NCBI RefSeq assembly: GCF_014205055.1
Contig: NZ_JACHMS010000001.1
Location: forward strand, 5,394,001 to 5,458,000
DNA: 64,000 bases
Origin: Streptomyces luteogriseus
GTDB taxonomy: Bacteria > Actinomycetota > Actinomycetes > Streptomycetales > Streptomycetaceae
Direction of reading: 5' to 3'
Shown here: piece after piece, positions 34,094 to 43,367 of the stretch
Position numbering within the stretch: the first letter of the stretch is position 1
How the letters are laid out: each line of letters begins with the position of its first letter
Notes under the pieces: generated by a model
Told to the model about the DNA's origin: nothing
What the model saw: the letters and a program-made list of their open reading frames with translations, nothing else
Database searches by the model: none
Position numbers and translations under genes: made by a program

Positions 34094-34543
34094 TTGCCTC
34101 ACGGAAGGAACCGTCAGGCGTTCTGCCGGGTGGGATCGAAGACAGGCACTGACCCGGCACCGTGGCAGATCGCCACCTGGCTGGACAGCTGGCCGACCCC
34201 CTTCGCGTCCGTTGCCGAGGCGGAGGCCTTCCTCGGCCACGAGGCATGGACGAGGACCCTGGAGCAACGAGAAGACGGCTGGCATCCGCCCTTCGACCGC
34301 ACCACGATCATCGCCTCGGTCGCCGAACTGGCCACCACCGCCTACTGGGAGCAGTGGTCCCGCATCACCTGCCCCACCCTCCTCCAGGGCGAACACGGCA
34401 CGATGCGCCCCGACGAACGGCCCACCATGCTCGCCCACCGCCCGGACATGGTGACGGTGTGCATCCCCGGCGCGGCCCACGACGTCCACCTGGACCAGCC
34501 GGCCCGCCTCCACGAGGCGATCGCCGCCTTCCTGCCCGGCTGA
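34094..34543 (+). pseudogene. Truncated alpha/beta hydrolase (C-terminal half only)
   Basis: From about 34160 the frame reads as the cap and C-terminal part of an alpha/beta hydrolase: IATWLDSWPTPFASVAEAEAFLG, TTAYWEQWSRITCPTLLQGEHGTM, MLAHRPDMVTVCIPGAAHDVHLDQPARLHEAIAAFL, including the terminal catalytic His (AAHDVHLD). The N-terminal half with the oxyanion hole and nucleophile elbow (GxSxG) is absent, and the first 20 or so codons do not fit. It is therefore a remnant, next to the partnerless regulator. Confidence 0.75.
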
Positions 34544-34652
34544 AGGGCACCACCTGCAACAACCCCTTCAATGCCCGCTTTTGTGCTGCCGCGGGCTCCG
34601 GGTCACAACTGAACCCACACGAAACAAGGTCTTGTCGCTGGCTTAAAACGAT

Positions 34653-34665
34653 GGTTATTTTAACC
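34653..34665. promoter_or_regulatory. AT-rich inverted repeat upstream of sugar transport operon
   Basis: GGTTA-TTT-TAACC, in an AT-rich patch (34643-34672) that stands out from the flanking GC-rich DNA, 72 bp before the substrate-binding protein gene. A candidate operator; no regulator gene is adjacent. Confidence 0.4.
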
Positions 34666-34736
34666 GCCATTCGAAGTCCGGCCTGATCATCCGGGCGACC
34701 TCAAGGCGTGTGCATGTCTCAAGGAAGGGCAGTGCC

Positions 34737-36023
34737 ATGACGCTTGACAGCGCGCGGTTTTCTCGTCGGGGTTTTCTGGGGCTGGGAGTCGCGGCGGGGG
34801 TCCTCACGCTGACGGCGTGCGGGTCCGGCGCCGGTGCGGCCGACGCTCCGCTGGTGATGACGGTGTGGGGCGGCGACCCCGACCGCAAGACGTATCAGGC
34901 CCGCATCGACCTGCTGGTCAAGAAGCACCCGGACCTGAAGGTCAAGCTCCAGCTGATCCCGGGCGACGCGTACCCGCAGAAGGTGCAGACGATGATCGCC
35001 GGCGGCACCGGGCCGGACATCATGCAGGTCGCCGAGAGCGTCAACACGTACTCCAGCAAGAACCAGTTGCTGCCCCTGGACGACCTCGCCAAGAAGGCCG
35101 ACCTCGACCCCGGGCAGCGGTTCGGTCCGGCCGGCTCGCTCTACACGTACGAGGACAAGCTCTACGCGATCCCGGACCGCTCGGGCGCGGTCACCGTGTT
35201 CTACAACAAGGACATGTTCGACAAGAAGGGCATCAAGGCCCCCACCGCGGACTGGACCTGGGACGACGCCCTCGACGCGTTCAAGGAGCTGACGGTCCCC
35301 GGCAAGGTGTGGGGATACAGCGGTGCCGAATGGTTCCCGCAGTGGTGGAGCCTCGCGTACCAGAACGGCGGCACCATCATCGACGCCCAGGGCCGCCCCG
35401 CCGTCGACAGCGACGAAGTCGTCGAGGCGCTCCAGTGGGCGGGCGACCTGGTCTTCAAGCACAAGGTGGTGCCGAGCAAGGCGGACTACGCCGACATGGG
35501 TCCCGACATCGGCGGCGACCAGGCGTTCCCCAACCAGAAGGTCGCCACCCACGCCAACGGCTTCTGGGTCATGTCCGGCCTGACGAAGGTGAAGTTCGGC
35601 TGGGACATCGCGCCCATGTGGCGCGGCAAGAAGCAGGCCGTGTCGGCGTTCGGCAGTGGCCTGGCGATCTCCCGCACCTCCAAGCAGCGGGACAACGCCT
35701 TCAAGGCGATCGACTTCCTCACCTCCGCCGAGGCGCAGAAGATGATCATCGCCTCCGGCCAGGACGTGCCGGCCGACCTGGCGGTCCAGAAGAGCCAGGC
35801 CTTCCTCAAACCGTCGTGGATGAAGACGGACGTCGACATGGGCGTGTTCGCCGAGTCGAGCGCGTTCGTCTTCCGGGCGCCGTTCATCCCCGAGTGGAAC
35901 CAGATGATCGACACGATCTCCAACGGCCTCGCCGACTTCTGGCTCGGCAAGGAGCGCAGCGCCAAGAAGGCGCTGACCGCCGTGCAGAAGGACCTCGAGT
36001 CCCTCATCAAGTCCGGGGCATGA
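34737..36023 (+). CDS. Sugar ABC transporter substrate-binding lipoprotein
   Basis: A 428-residue extracellular solute-binding protein (family 1). The N-terminus has a Tat-like SRRGFLGLG and a lipobox LTAC, so it is exported and lipid-anchored. The fold signatures GDAYPQKVQTMIAGGTGPDIMQV, LYAIPDRSGAVTVFYNKDMFDKKGI and SGLAISRTSKQRDNAFKAIDFL are typical of oligosaccharide binders. AAGGAAGGG precedes ATG 34737. It heads a four-gene operon with two permeases and a GH35 enzyme; no ATPase is encoded here, so a shared MsiK-type ATPase is likely used. Confidence 0.92.
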   Translation: MTLDSARFSRRGFLGLGVAAGVLTLTACGSGAGAADAPLVMTVWGGDPDRKTYQARIDLLVKKHPDLKVKLQLIPGDAYPQKVQTMIAGGTGPDIMQVAESVNTYSSKNQLLPLDDLAKKADLDPGQRFGPAGSLYTYEDKLYAIPDRSGAVTVFYNKDMFDKKGIKAPTADWTWDDALDAFKELTVPGKVWGYSGAEWFPQWWSLAYQNGGTIIDAQGRPAVDSDEVVEALQWAGDLVFKHKVVPSKADYADMGPDIGGDQAFPNQKVATHANGFWVMSGLTKVKFGWDIAPMWRGKKQAVSAFGSGLAISRTSKQRDNAFKAIDFLTSAEAQKMIIASGQDVPADLAVQKSQAFLKPSWMKTDVDMGVFAESSAFVFRAPFIPEWNQMIDTISNGLADFWLGKERSAKKALTAVQKDLESLIKSGA

Positions 36024-36029
36024 CCGGCC

Positions 36030-37001
36030 GTGGCGACCCCGACCGTCCCGAAGGCCGCCCCCACGGCCGCGGAGAAGCCCCCCTCGCCCGGGAAGCCCAA
36101 GCTCTCCAAGCGCCGGCGCCGTGAGGCACTCTCCTTCTACCTGTTCATCTCCCCATGGATGATCGGCTTCCTGGTCTTCCTGCTCGGGCCGATGATCGCG
36201 TCGGTCTACTACTCCCTGACCGACTGGGACAGCTTCAACCCGCCGAAGTGGGTCGGCTTCCAGAATTACGTCACGGCCCTCACCGACGACCCGGTGTTCT
36301 GGAAGGCCCTGTGGAACACCTTCTACTACGCGGCGATCTCCGTCCCGCTGGGCCTGGTGATCGGGCTGTGGCTGGCCAACCTGCTCAACAAGCAGGTCAG
36401 GGCCCGCAAGTTGTTCCGCACCCTGATCTACCTGCCGACGCTGATCCCGCTGGTCGCCACGGCGATGATCTTCCGGATGGTGCTCGCGCCGAACGGCCCG
36501 ATCAACGACTTCCTCGGCCTGTTCGGACTCTCCGGCCCCAACTGGCTGTTCGACGGCCCCTGGGTCAAGCCGGCCCTGATCCTGATGTCGGCGTGGGGCG
36601 CGGGTGCCGCGACCGTGCTTCTGCTCGCCGCGATGAAGGGCATCCCGCGTGAGCTGTACGAGGCGGCCGAGGTCGACGGCGCGAGCGCGACGCGGCAGTT
36701 CTGGAGCATCACGCTGCCGCATCTGACACCCATCATCTTCTTCAACCTGATCATGGGCCTGATCAACGCGTTCCAGATCTTCTCGCAGGTCTACATCCTG
36801 ATCCCCAAGGGCAAGAACCCCGCGGGTTACGACGCGGCCCAGACGATGGTGCCGCTCCTGTTCGACCAGGCGTTCAGCTACTACCGCATGGGCTACGCCT
36901 CGGCGATCTCCTGGCTGCTGTTCCTGGTGATCATGGTGTTCACGGTGATCGCCTTCCGCACCACCCGGCGCTGGGTGTTCTACGAGACCGAGGTGAAGTG
37001 A
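36030..37001 (+). CDS. Sugar ABC transporter permease (MalF-like)
   Basis: A 323-residue permease with six helices: LSFYLFISPWMIGFLVFLLGPMIASVYYSLTDW at the start, LFRTLIYLPTLIPLVATAMIF, and the EAA loop ELYEAAEVDGASATRQFWSITLPHLTP, which contacts the ATPase. The GTG at 36030 lies 6 nt after the previous stop, and the next gene overlaps its stop (TGATG). Confidence 0.92.
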   Translation: MATPTVPKAAPTAAEKPPSPGKPKLSKRRRREALSFYLFISPWMIGFLVFLLGPMIASVYYSLTDWDSFNPPKWVGFQNYVTALTDDPVFWKALWNTFYYAAISVPLGLVIGLWLANLLNKQVRARKLFRTLIYLPTLIPLVATAMIFRMVLAPNGPINDFLGLFGLSGPNWLFDGPWVKPALILMSAWGAGAATVLLLAAMKGIPRELYEAAEVDGASATRQFWSITLPHLTPIIFFNLIMGLINAFQIFSQVYILIPKGKNPAGYDAAQTMVPLLFDQAFSYYRMGYASAISWLLFLVIMVFTVIAFRTTRRWVFYETEVK

Positions 37002-37918
37002 TGGCGACCCTGGCGACCCCGGTGCGCAAGCGCGGGCACGAGGAGCGGCCCGCGAAGGGGCGGGCCCCCGCCGTACGGGCGTTCCGCGCGACCCCGTTCA
37101 CCTACGGCACCCTGCTGATCGTCGCGGCGATCCTGACCACCCCGCTGGTCTTCGTCGGTTCGATCGCCCTGTCCGGCGACGCCACCGTGAACAACGGCGC
37201 ATTCACGATCATCCCGCGCGAGTTCCACTGGGACAATTTCGCCCGGGTGTTCGGCACCGAACTGCCGGTGGGCACCTTCCTGCTCAACTCGGTGCTCATC
37301 TCGCTGTTCTCGGTGGCGGGACAGGTCCTCTCCAGCGGCCTGGTCGGCTACGCCTTCGCCCGGCTGCGGGCGCCCGGCAAGAACACCATGTTCCTCATCG
37401 TCATCGCCACGATGATGATCCCGACACAGATCACGATGATCCCCCAGTTCATCCTGTTCCGGGACCTGGGCTGGGTGAACACCTTCCTGCCACTGATCGT
37501 GCCGAACTTCTTCTCCAACGCCTTCAACGTCTTCCTGGTACGGCAGTTCGTCTCCCGGCTGCCCAGCGAACTCGACGAGGCCGCCATGATGGACGGCCTG
37601 GGCTTCTTCGGCATCTACCGGCGGATCATGTTCCCGATGCTCAGGCCCGTCCTGATCGCCATCGGCATCTTCACGCTCACCCACACCTGGGGCGACTTCA
37701 TGGGCCCCCTGATCTACCTCAACGACGAGTCGAAGATGCCGCTCGCCCTGGGCGTGCAGTACATCACCGCCACCTCGCAGGCGGGCCAGGCACCGCCCTG
37801 GAACCTGGTGATGGTCGGCTCGATCCTGCTCGCCCTGCCGATGATCCTCGTCTACTACCTCGGCCAGAAGTACCTGTACGAAATGGACATCAGCGGCGGA
37901 AGCGCGGGAGTCAAGTGA
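37001..37918 (+). CDS. Sugar ABC transporter permease (MalG-like)
   Basis: A 305-residue second permease. FTYGTLLIVAAILTTPLVFVGSIALS begins the membrane domain and the EAA loop is ELDEAAMMDGLGFFGIYRRIMFPMLRPV. The ATG at 37001 overlaps the previous stop codon; a GTG at 36998 is an alternative. The 3' end overlaps the GH35 gene by 4 nt (GTGA), showing translational coupling across the operon. Confidence 0.92.
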   Translation: MATLATPVRKRGHEERPAKGRAPAVRAFRATPFTYGTLLIVAAILTTPLVFVGSIALSGDATVNNGAFTIIPREFHWDNFARVFGTELPVGTFLLNSVLISLFSVAGQVLSSGLVGYAFARLRAPGKNTMFLIVIATMMIPTQITMIPQFILFRDLGWVNTFLPLIVPNFFSNAFNVFLVRQFVSRLPSELDEAAMMDGLGFFGIYRRIMFPMLRPVLIAIGIFTLTHTWGDFMGPLIYLNDESKMPLALGVQYITATSQAGQAPPWNLVMVGSILLALPMILVYYLGQKYLYEMDISGGSAGVK

Positions 37919-40557
37919 GCCACCCCACCACCACACTCGGCCAGGACACCACACCCGACCAGGGCATCGCGCTCGACGCCCGCGGCATCCGCTTCGAGGG
38001 CGGTCCGCGGCTCGTGCTGTGCGCGTCCCTGTTCTACTTCCGCCTGCCCCGGGAACAGTGGCGCGCCCGGCTCGCCCAGGTCCGGGCCTCCGGCTACACC
38101 TGCGTGGACGTCTACCTGCCGTGGAACTTCCACGAGACGGCCCCCGGCCGCTGGTCCTTCGAGGGCCGGAGGGACGTCGCCGCCTTCCTCGACCTCGCGC
38201 AGGAGGAGGGGCTGTACGTCATCGCGCGGCCCGGCCCCTACATCTGCTCCGAGTGGGACGGAGGCGCGCTGCCGGCCTGGCTGGGCCTGGACCCCCAGTT
38301 GAGAGTCCGCCAGCACGAGCCGCGCTTCCTCGACCGGGTCACCGCCTGGTTCGACCAGGCGCTGCCGCTCCTCGCCGAGCGCCAGTACCCGGCGAACGGC
38401 CCTGTGATCATGGTGCAGTTGGAGAACGAACTCGACTTCTTCGACTGCGAGGACCGGACCGGCTACCTCACCGCCCTGCGCGACCAGGCCGTCCGGCACG
38501 GCATCACCGTGCCGCTCATCGCCTGCTCCGGACAGGGCGACCTCGAAGGCGCCACCGGCGACGTCCCCGGTGTCGTACCGGCGTGCAACTTCTACCCGGA
38601 CGACGACTCCCCGCACATCGAACCCGAAGTGCGGCGCTACGCCGAGCTGCTGGCGGAGCGCGACCTGCCCCTGCTGATCACCGAGACCAACCGCCGCCAC
38701 CGCACCCTGCGCCGCCTCCTGGCCAGCGGCGCCTCGCTGATCGCCCCCTACCTCCAGTCCTCCGGCTGGAACTTCGGATACACCCCGTCCGCGGGGAACT
38801 GGGGCAGGCCCGGCAACCTCATGAGCCATGGCTATGACTTCGGCGGCTACGTCTCCTCCACCGGCACCGAACGTCCCGAGTACGCCGAGGCCCAGATCCT
38901 CGCCCGCGTCATCGACACCCTGGGACCGCGCCTGGCGCTCTCCGTCCCGACCGTCCCGCACACGCCGGTCACCACCGACTTCCCGACCAGTTCGTCACCG
39001 TCGGCCCTACGACTCGACGGGGGCGGCCTGCTCCTCGCCGTACCGCATCTCGGGACGGGGACGGGGACGGGGACGGCGGTTGTGAACGGGGTGCCGGTCG
39101 CCGTGGCGGCGGACTCGTGCCCGTTGATGCCGGTGGACGTGCCCTTGGGGCCGTGGGGTCACGAAGGGACACTCACGCTGGCGTCCGCGGACCTGGTGGC
39201 GGCGGGGGAGGGCGTGCTGGTGTTCTCCTCCGAGGTACCGGTCACCGTCGTCGTCGGGGACACCGGGGTCGAGATACCGGCGCCGGAGGCCGGAACGCCG
39301 CAGCGGGCGACCGCCGCAGGGCTGACCCTCGTAGCGCTGGCCCCGGCAGACGCCGTACGCCTGCGCTCCACGGACCGAGACGGCTCCGTGCGTCTCCACG
39401 AGCCGTCGCCCGCGCGGCAGGCGTCGGCGCCCGTGGCGGTGCGGCGCGCCCGGCGCCGAGCGGACACCGCTCCCGAGCGGGCGGCGGGCCGGCACGAGCT
39501 GCCTCCGACGCTGGAGTCGCTCGGTGTGTACCGGGGCCGCGGGACCTACCGCACCACGGCGGATCTCACGGGCGTCGACGAACTGCTGCTCGTCGGGGCG
39601 TCGGACATCGTCGACCTGACGATCGCCGGCCGGGCGCGACCGACGATCGCAGGGTTCGGGGCCACCCGGCGGATCGACGTCCGGGAAGCGACCGGACCCG
39701 TCGACGTCGAGGCCGTCGTGGAGATCTGGGGACACGCGAACTTCGACGACGCGCGCCTGCCCGCCCTCCGCCTCGGCGCGCTGCGCGGGCTCGGCACGCT
39801 GTGGAAGGTCCGCGAGACGGCGGACGTGTCGGCGCTGTGGGAGGTGCACGGCCACTGGGCGGGACGGCCGGCACCCCTGCGCGAGCTGGGCGGCTGGAGC
39901 AGCACCCGCGTCGGGCTCCCCGTCACCTACACCCGCGAGATCCGGACGTCCACGGCGGCGGCCCTGCACCTCAAGGGGGTGGTCGAGCCGATGCGGGTCA
40001 GTGTGGGCGGAGGCGGGCCGCACACCGCGGACACCGTCCACGAGCCGCACACTGTTGACACTGTCCACGCCGAGGATCCGTGGGTCCCGCTACCCGCGGG
40101 CACCCACCGCATCTCGGTCACGCTGCCGCACCACCCCAGCGGCGGCGGCCTCCGTGCCGAACTGCTCGCCCTGGATCCGGTGACCGACTGGACGTGCTCC
40201 GCACAGGACGACGACCTGCTGACCGGCTTCGCCACCGAAGCCGCACCCGGGCAGGAGGAGGTCCTGCTGCCGCTGGCCCTCGCACCGGGGGAGGAGGCAT
40301 GGCTCGACGTCGACCTGCCGCCATCCCACGACGGCCTCCTCCTGCGCCCGGACGGCACACAGATCCGGGTGACCGGATGGGCAGGCGGGGAGTGCGTGGG
40401 CCGGGTCTGGGCCGGCGACCGGCCGGACTTCTCAGGCGGGGACGCGAACGTCCTCTGGATCCCGCCGGGCTGGTCCGGCCTGACCCTGCTGGTGCGCGGC
40501 GCGGCCGGACACGAGGTCCCGGAGCTTCGCGTGCTGCGGCTGGAGTCGTCCGACTGA
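37915..40557 (+). CDS. GH35 family beta-galactosidase
   Basis: An 880-residue glycoside hydrolase without signal peptide, so it acts in the cytosol on the sugar imported by the adjacent transporter. The TIM barrel carries LASLFYFRLPREQWRARL-like and VYLPWNFHE segments, PGPYICSEWDGGALPAWL, the acid/base Glu172 in QLENEL and a probable nucleophile Glu257 in LLITETN. SSGWNFGYTPSAGNWG and SHGYDFGG follow, as in GH35. Several C-terminal beta domains fill the rest. The Glu257 setting differs from the usual GH35 Trp-rich context, so specificity may differ from lactose-type substrates. The GTG start overlaps the permease stop. Confidence 0.88.
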   Translation: MSHPTTTLGQDTTPDQGIALDARGIRFEGGPRLVLCASLFYFRLPREQWRARLAQVRASGYTCVDVYLPWNFHETAPGRWSFEGRRDVAAFLDLAQEEGLYVIARPGPYICSEWDGGALPAWLGLDPQLRVRQHEPRFLDRVTAWFDQALPLLAERQYPANGPVIMVQLENELDFFDCEDRTGYLTALRDQAVRHGITVPLIACSGQGDLEGATGDVPGVVPACNFYPDDDSPHIEPEVRRYAELLAERDLPLLITETNRRHRTLRRLLASGASLIAPYLQSSGWNFGYTPSAGNWGRPGNLMSHGYDFGGYVSSTGTERPEYAEAQILARVIDTLGPRLALSVPTVPHTPVTTDFPTSSSPSALRLDGGGLLLAVPHLGTGTGTGTAVVNGVPVAVAADSCPLMPVDVPLGPWGHEGTLTLASADLVAAGEGVLVFSSEVPVTVVVGDTGVEIPAPEAGTPQRATAAGLTLVALAPADAVRLRSTDRDGSVRLHEPSPARQASAPVAVRRARRRADTAPERAAGRHELPPTLESLGVYRGRGTYRTTADLTGVDELLLVGASDIVDLTIAGRARPTIAGFGATRRIDVREATGPVDVEAVVEIWGHANFDDARLPALRLGALRGLGTLWKVRETADVSALWEVHGHWAGRPAPLRELGGWSSTRVGLPVTYTREIRTSTAAALHLKGVVEPMRVSVGGGGPHTADTVHEPHTVDTVHAEDPWVPLPAGTHRISVTLPHHPSGGGLRAELLALDPVTDWTCSAQDDDLLTGFATEAAPGQEEVLLPLALAPGEEAWLDVDLPPSHDGLLLRPDGTQIRVTGWAGGECVGRVWAGDRPDFSGGDANVLWIPPGWSGLTLLVRGAAGHEVPELRVLRLESSD

Positions 40558-40652
40558 CTGCCCGAGAAGGCCAAATCGTTCGACAGGCACCGGTCTCCCC
40601 ACCCATGCTGCGAAGCGCCACCGGCACGCCGGACAAGTGAGGGAGACACCTG

Positions 40653-41051
40653 TTGCACCCGAGCCCGAATCTCAATCCCAACCCCACCATCCGCCACATC
40701 ACCTTCGACTGCACGGGCGAGCCCTACGAACTGGCCCGCTTCTGGGCCGAGTTCCTGGGCCACCCCGTCTCCGACATCGACAAGCCCGGGGATGACGAGG
40801 TCCTGGTGGAACTCCCGGAGGGCGCGCCCGGCCTCCTCTTCGTCAGAGTCGAGGAGGCCAAGGCGACGAAGAACCGCATCCACTTCGACGTGGGCCCCAC
40901 GGGCCGCACCCGCGCCGAGGAGGTCGAACGCGCGCTGTCCCTGGGCGCCCAGATCCTCACGGACCGCACCCTCCCGAACGGCCGAGGCTGGGTCGTGATG
41001 ACGGACCCGGAGGGGAACGAGTTCTGTATCGAGCGGGGGGAGCGGGGCTGA
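40653..41051 (+). CDS. VOC (glyoxalase/bleomycin-resistance fold) protein
   Basis: A 132-residue protein with two beta-alpha-beta-beta-beta modules: IRHITFDCTGEPYELARFWAEFLGHPV and RIHFDVGPTGRTRAEEVERALSLGA...VMTDPEGNEFCIERG. The final Glu is a usual metal ligand. The start is TTG 40653 after GAGGGAGA. The specific activity (dioxygenase, lyase or binding protein) cannot be told. Confidence 0.82.
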   Translation: MHPSPNLNPNPTIRHITFDCTGEPYELARFWAEFLGHPVSDIDKPGDDEVLVELPEGAPGLLFVRVEEAKATKNRIHFDVGPTGRTRAEEVERALSLGAQILTDRTLPNGRGWVVMTDPEGNEFCIERGERG

Positions 41052-41171
41052 CCGGAGGCGCGGCGGCCAGACCGATAACCGATGCGTCAGGGCGCGGCGG
41101 CCCAAACGGTTGGAGGCCACGGGGAGTTGGAGGAACTGGTCGAGCAGTATGGGTTCGAGAAGGGGCTGCGT

Positions 41172-42380
41172 TCAGCTCGGAGCGGCCGAGGGCAGTAGAA
41201 GCCCCGGCATGTTCGGGTGCCACAGGCGCTGCCCCTCATCGGACACCCGCAGCGTGAAAGCACTTGGCCCTGGACGGCCTGCGGCGTCGAAGGCGTCCAG
41301 AACGCTCTCGACACGCTCCCACAACGTCACCGGACCGCCCTCTCGCACATGCCATTCGCCGTCCAAGGGCGTCAGCGTGGCCGCGGAGCCGCTCACGACA
41401 TCGACCAGGTACACGACCTCGTCGACAGTGACCATCTGGGCGTCCGGCACGGCGCATTGGGCAAGGAACCGCACATGGAACGCTTCCTCGGTCGCGGCCA
41501 CAAGGCGCTCCGGACCGTGACGGGCCGTTCTGGGCTTGTCCGGAAGCCCGGCCGCCCAGTGGGCGGGATTTCCGAACGCCGGCGCGGAGTGTGTCCGCGC
41601 AGCCATGAAGGAAACCGTGCCGGGCAGCAACGCGCCCTCCGCCGTGCCGTCACCGGCGACGGTGAGCAGCACACGCGCATAGCCGTAAAGCCACCCTGAG
41701 AGAGTGAGCAGGACCTTTCCGCCCGGCCGGGTCTGCGCGAGCAGGGCAGGCGACACCGCACGGAAGGAGCAGGCGGCGACGACTCGATCGAAGCGGGCCT
41801 CGGGCCAGTACCCGTACAGGCCGTCCGCGACGGCCAGGGTCGGGGTGTAGCCGCAGCCGTACAGCGCGTCGGCCGCCGCCTCCAGCCGGCGTGGGTCGAC
41901 CTCGATGCTGGTGACGTCTCCCGAGTCGAGGCGCTCGCAGGCCAGCGCGGTCGAATAGCCGGTACCGGTACCGATCTCCAGCAGGGTGTGCCCCTCAGCC
42001 ACCTCGGCGTCGGACCACATTCGCACCACCAGGGACGGGAGCGTGGAGGACGAGGTGGGAGCGCCGCCGTGACGGACGAGCGGAGCCTGCCAATCGGGCT
42101 CCTCGCCGTCGAACTGGGTGATCAGTGTGGTGTCCGAGTACGCGGCTGCCAGCCACCGTCCGTAGTCGAGCTCGGCGGTGACCGGTTCCCAGGCCGTCAG
42201 ACCCTTTACGTCGCGGTGCCCCACGGGCAGGTAGAACCCGGGCACGAAGCGATGCCGCGGGACCGCTTCCACCGCCGCCAGCCAGGCCGGGTCCATCGGA
42301 ACATCGTTCCGAGCGAGGGCGTTCACCATGGCTGCGCGCAGGGGGACCGCGTCGTTCTCGGGATCAGCGGGCATCGCCAT
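41172..42380 (-). CDS. tgmC: ATP-grasp peptide maturase system methyltransferase (PIMT-like)
   Basis: A 402-residue SAM-dependent O-methyltransferase of the protein L-isoaspartate methyltransferase (PIMT) fold: VPRHRFVPGFYLP near the N-terminus and motif I LLEIGTGTGYSTALACERL, then VTSIEVDPRRLEAA. In aspartimide-forming graspetide pathways such as fuscimiditide, the PIMT homologue methylates an Asp side chain of the cross-linked peptide, which then cyclises to aspartimide. The start overlaps the end of tgmB by 17 nt, fixing operon order tgmA-tgmB-tgmC. Confidence 0.92.
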   Translation of the reverse strand: MAMPADPENDAVPLRAAMVNALARNDVPMDPAWLAAVEAVPRHRFVPGFYLPVGHRDVKGLTAWEPVTAELDYGRWLAAAYSDTTLITQFDGEEPDWQAPLVRHGGAPTSSSTLPSLVVRMWSDAEVAEGHTLLEIGTGTGYSTALACERLDSGDVTSIEVDPRRLEAAADALYGCGYTPTLAVADGLYGYWPEARFDRVVAACSFRAVSPALLAQTRPGGKVLLTLSGWLYGYARVLLTVAGDGTAEGALLPGTVSFMAARTHSAPAFGNPAHWAAGLPDKPRTARHGPERLVAATEEAFHVRFLAQCAVPDAQMVTVDEVVYLVDVVSGSAATLTPLDGEWHVREGGPVTLWERVESVLDAFDAAGRPGPSAFTLRVSDEGQRLWHPNMPGLLLPSAAPS

Positions 42381-43365
42381 GACCTACCGTTTCCTTCCGC
42401 TCTTCCGTGTTCAGGATGTCGGCGAATGCCTCGGCGATGTCCGCCGCGTCCGGCAGCCAGCCCCACTGCCCGTTCGGATTGCACTCGATGGCCCACCAGT
42501 CTTCGGGCTCGTCTCCGTCCCCGGTGAGCGCGAAGTCGAAGCAGCCGAAGACCAGGTCGAAGGACTCCAGGTAGCCGTGCAGGGCGGCCTCGACCGTGGC
42601 GGGCACTGCGGCGGGGGAGTGCGACAGTTCGTCCCAGTCGCCGCGACGCCAGTCCAAGGCCCCGCCCGGCGCGACGATCCGCTGGGCGAAGACCTGGGGT
42701 CCGACCACGGTGACCCGTACGTCCGAGCACTTGGGGACCTCTGCCTGGAACAAGTGCGCCGTCACCGCCAGGGTCTCGTCGAAGCTGTCGGGCTGCACCC
42801 GTTGGGTCCAGATCGCGCCGGTGTGGCCGTCTTCGCCACGTGGAAGCCCGCGGAACGTCTTGTAGACGACCCGCCCGTGAGCGTCCGCGAACCTCCTGGC
42901 CTCATCCGCCTCATTGGTGATCAGAGTCGGGGGGACACGCAGGCCCAGCTCCGCGAATCTCTGCAACTGGGCCGGCTTGAAGTCCGCGCGGGTCACGGCG
43001 TGCGGATGATTCACGTACATCGCCGAGCGCAGGGCGTTCAGGACACCACCGAGCCCGTGCCGCGCCTCTGCGGCGCCGAACTGCCCTTGTTGTCGGGGAA
43101 GATGCTCGAAGCGCTCGGTGTACGGGGTGGGGCGGCGGTAGTAGACCGCCGCCACCTCCCGCACATCCACTTCTCGGCTTGGGGTGCTCAGCCGCCCGAC
43201 CCACGCTGGATCGTCCTCGCCGAGGCGGAATCCAAAGGTCAAGTCGGGCCCGAGATCGGCGGGATCGACGCGCACGACTGGCACCTCGCGCTCATTGAGC
43301 GCATGGATCACGCGGTCCGCGGTGAAGTCCTCCAGCGCGGTGATGACCAATACCGTGGACGCCAC
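42364..43365 (-). CDS. tgmB: ATP-grasp ribosomal peptide maturase
   Basis: A 333-residue ATP-grasp ligase related to MvdD/MdnC that activates Asp/Glu side chains of a precursor peptide and joins them to Ser/Thr (ester) or Lys (amide). The N-terminal region VLVITALEDFTADRVIHALNE and AVYYRRPTPY precedes the ATP-grasp domain: GRVVYKTFRGLPRG, KCSDVRVTVVGPQVFAQRI and the metal-binding end CFDFALTGDGDEPEDWWAIECNPNGQWGWLP. The GTG start is 2 nt after the tgmA stop. The maturase and methyltransferase are clearly one cassette. Confidence 0.94.
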   Translation of the reverse strand: MASTVLVITALEDFTADRVIHALNEREVPVVRVDPADLGPDLTFGFRLGEDDPAWVGRLSTPSREVDVREVAAVYYRRPTPYTERFEHLPRQQGQFGAAEARHGLGGVLNALRSAMYVNHPHAVTRADFKPAQLQRFAELGLRVPPTLITNEADEARRFADAHGRVVYKTFRGLPRGEDGHTGAIWTQRVQPDSFDETLAVTAHLFQAEVPKCSDVRVTVVGPQVFAQRIVAPGGALDWRRGDWDELSHSPAAVPATVEAALHGYLESFDLVFGCFDFALTGDGDEPEDWWAIECNPNGQWGWLPDAADIAEAFADILNTEERKETVGHGDAR

Positions 43366-43367
43366 GG

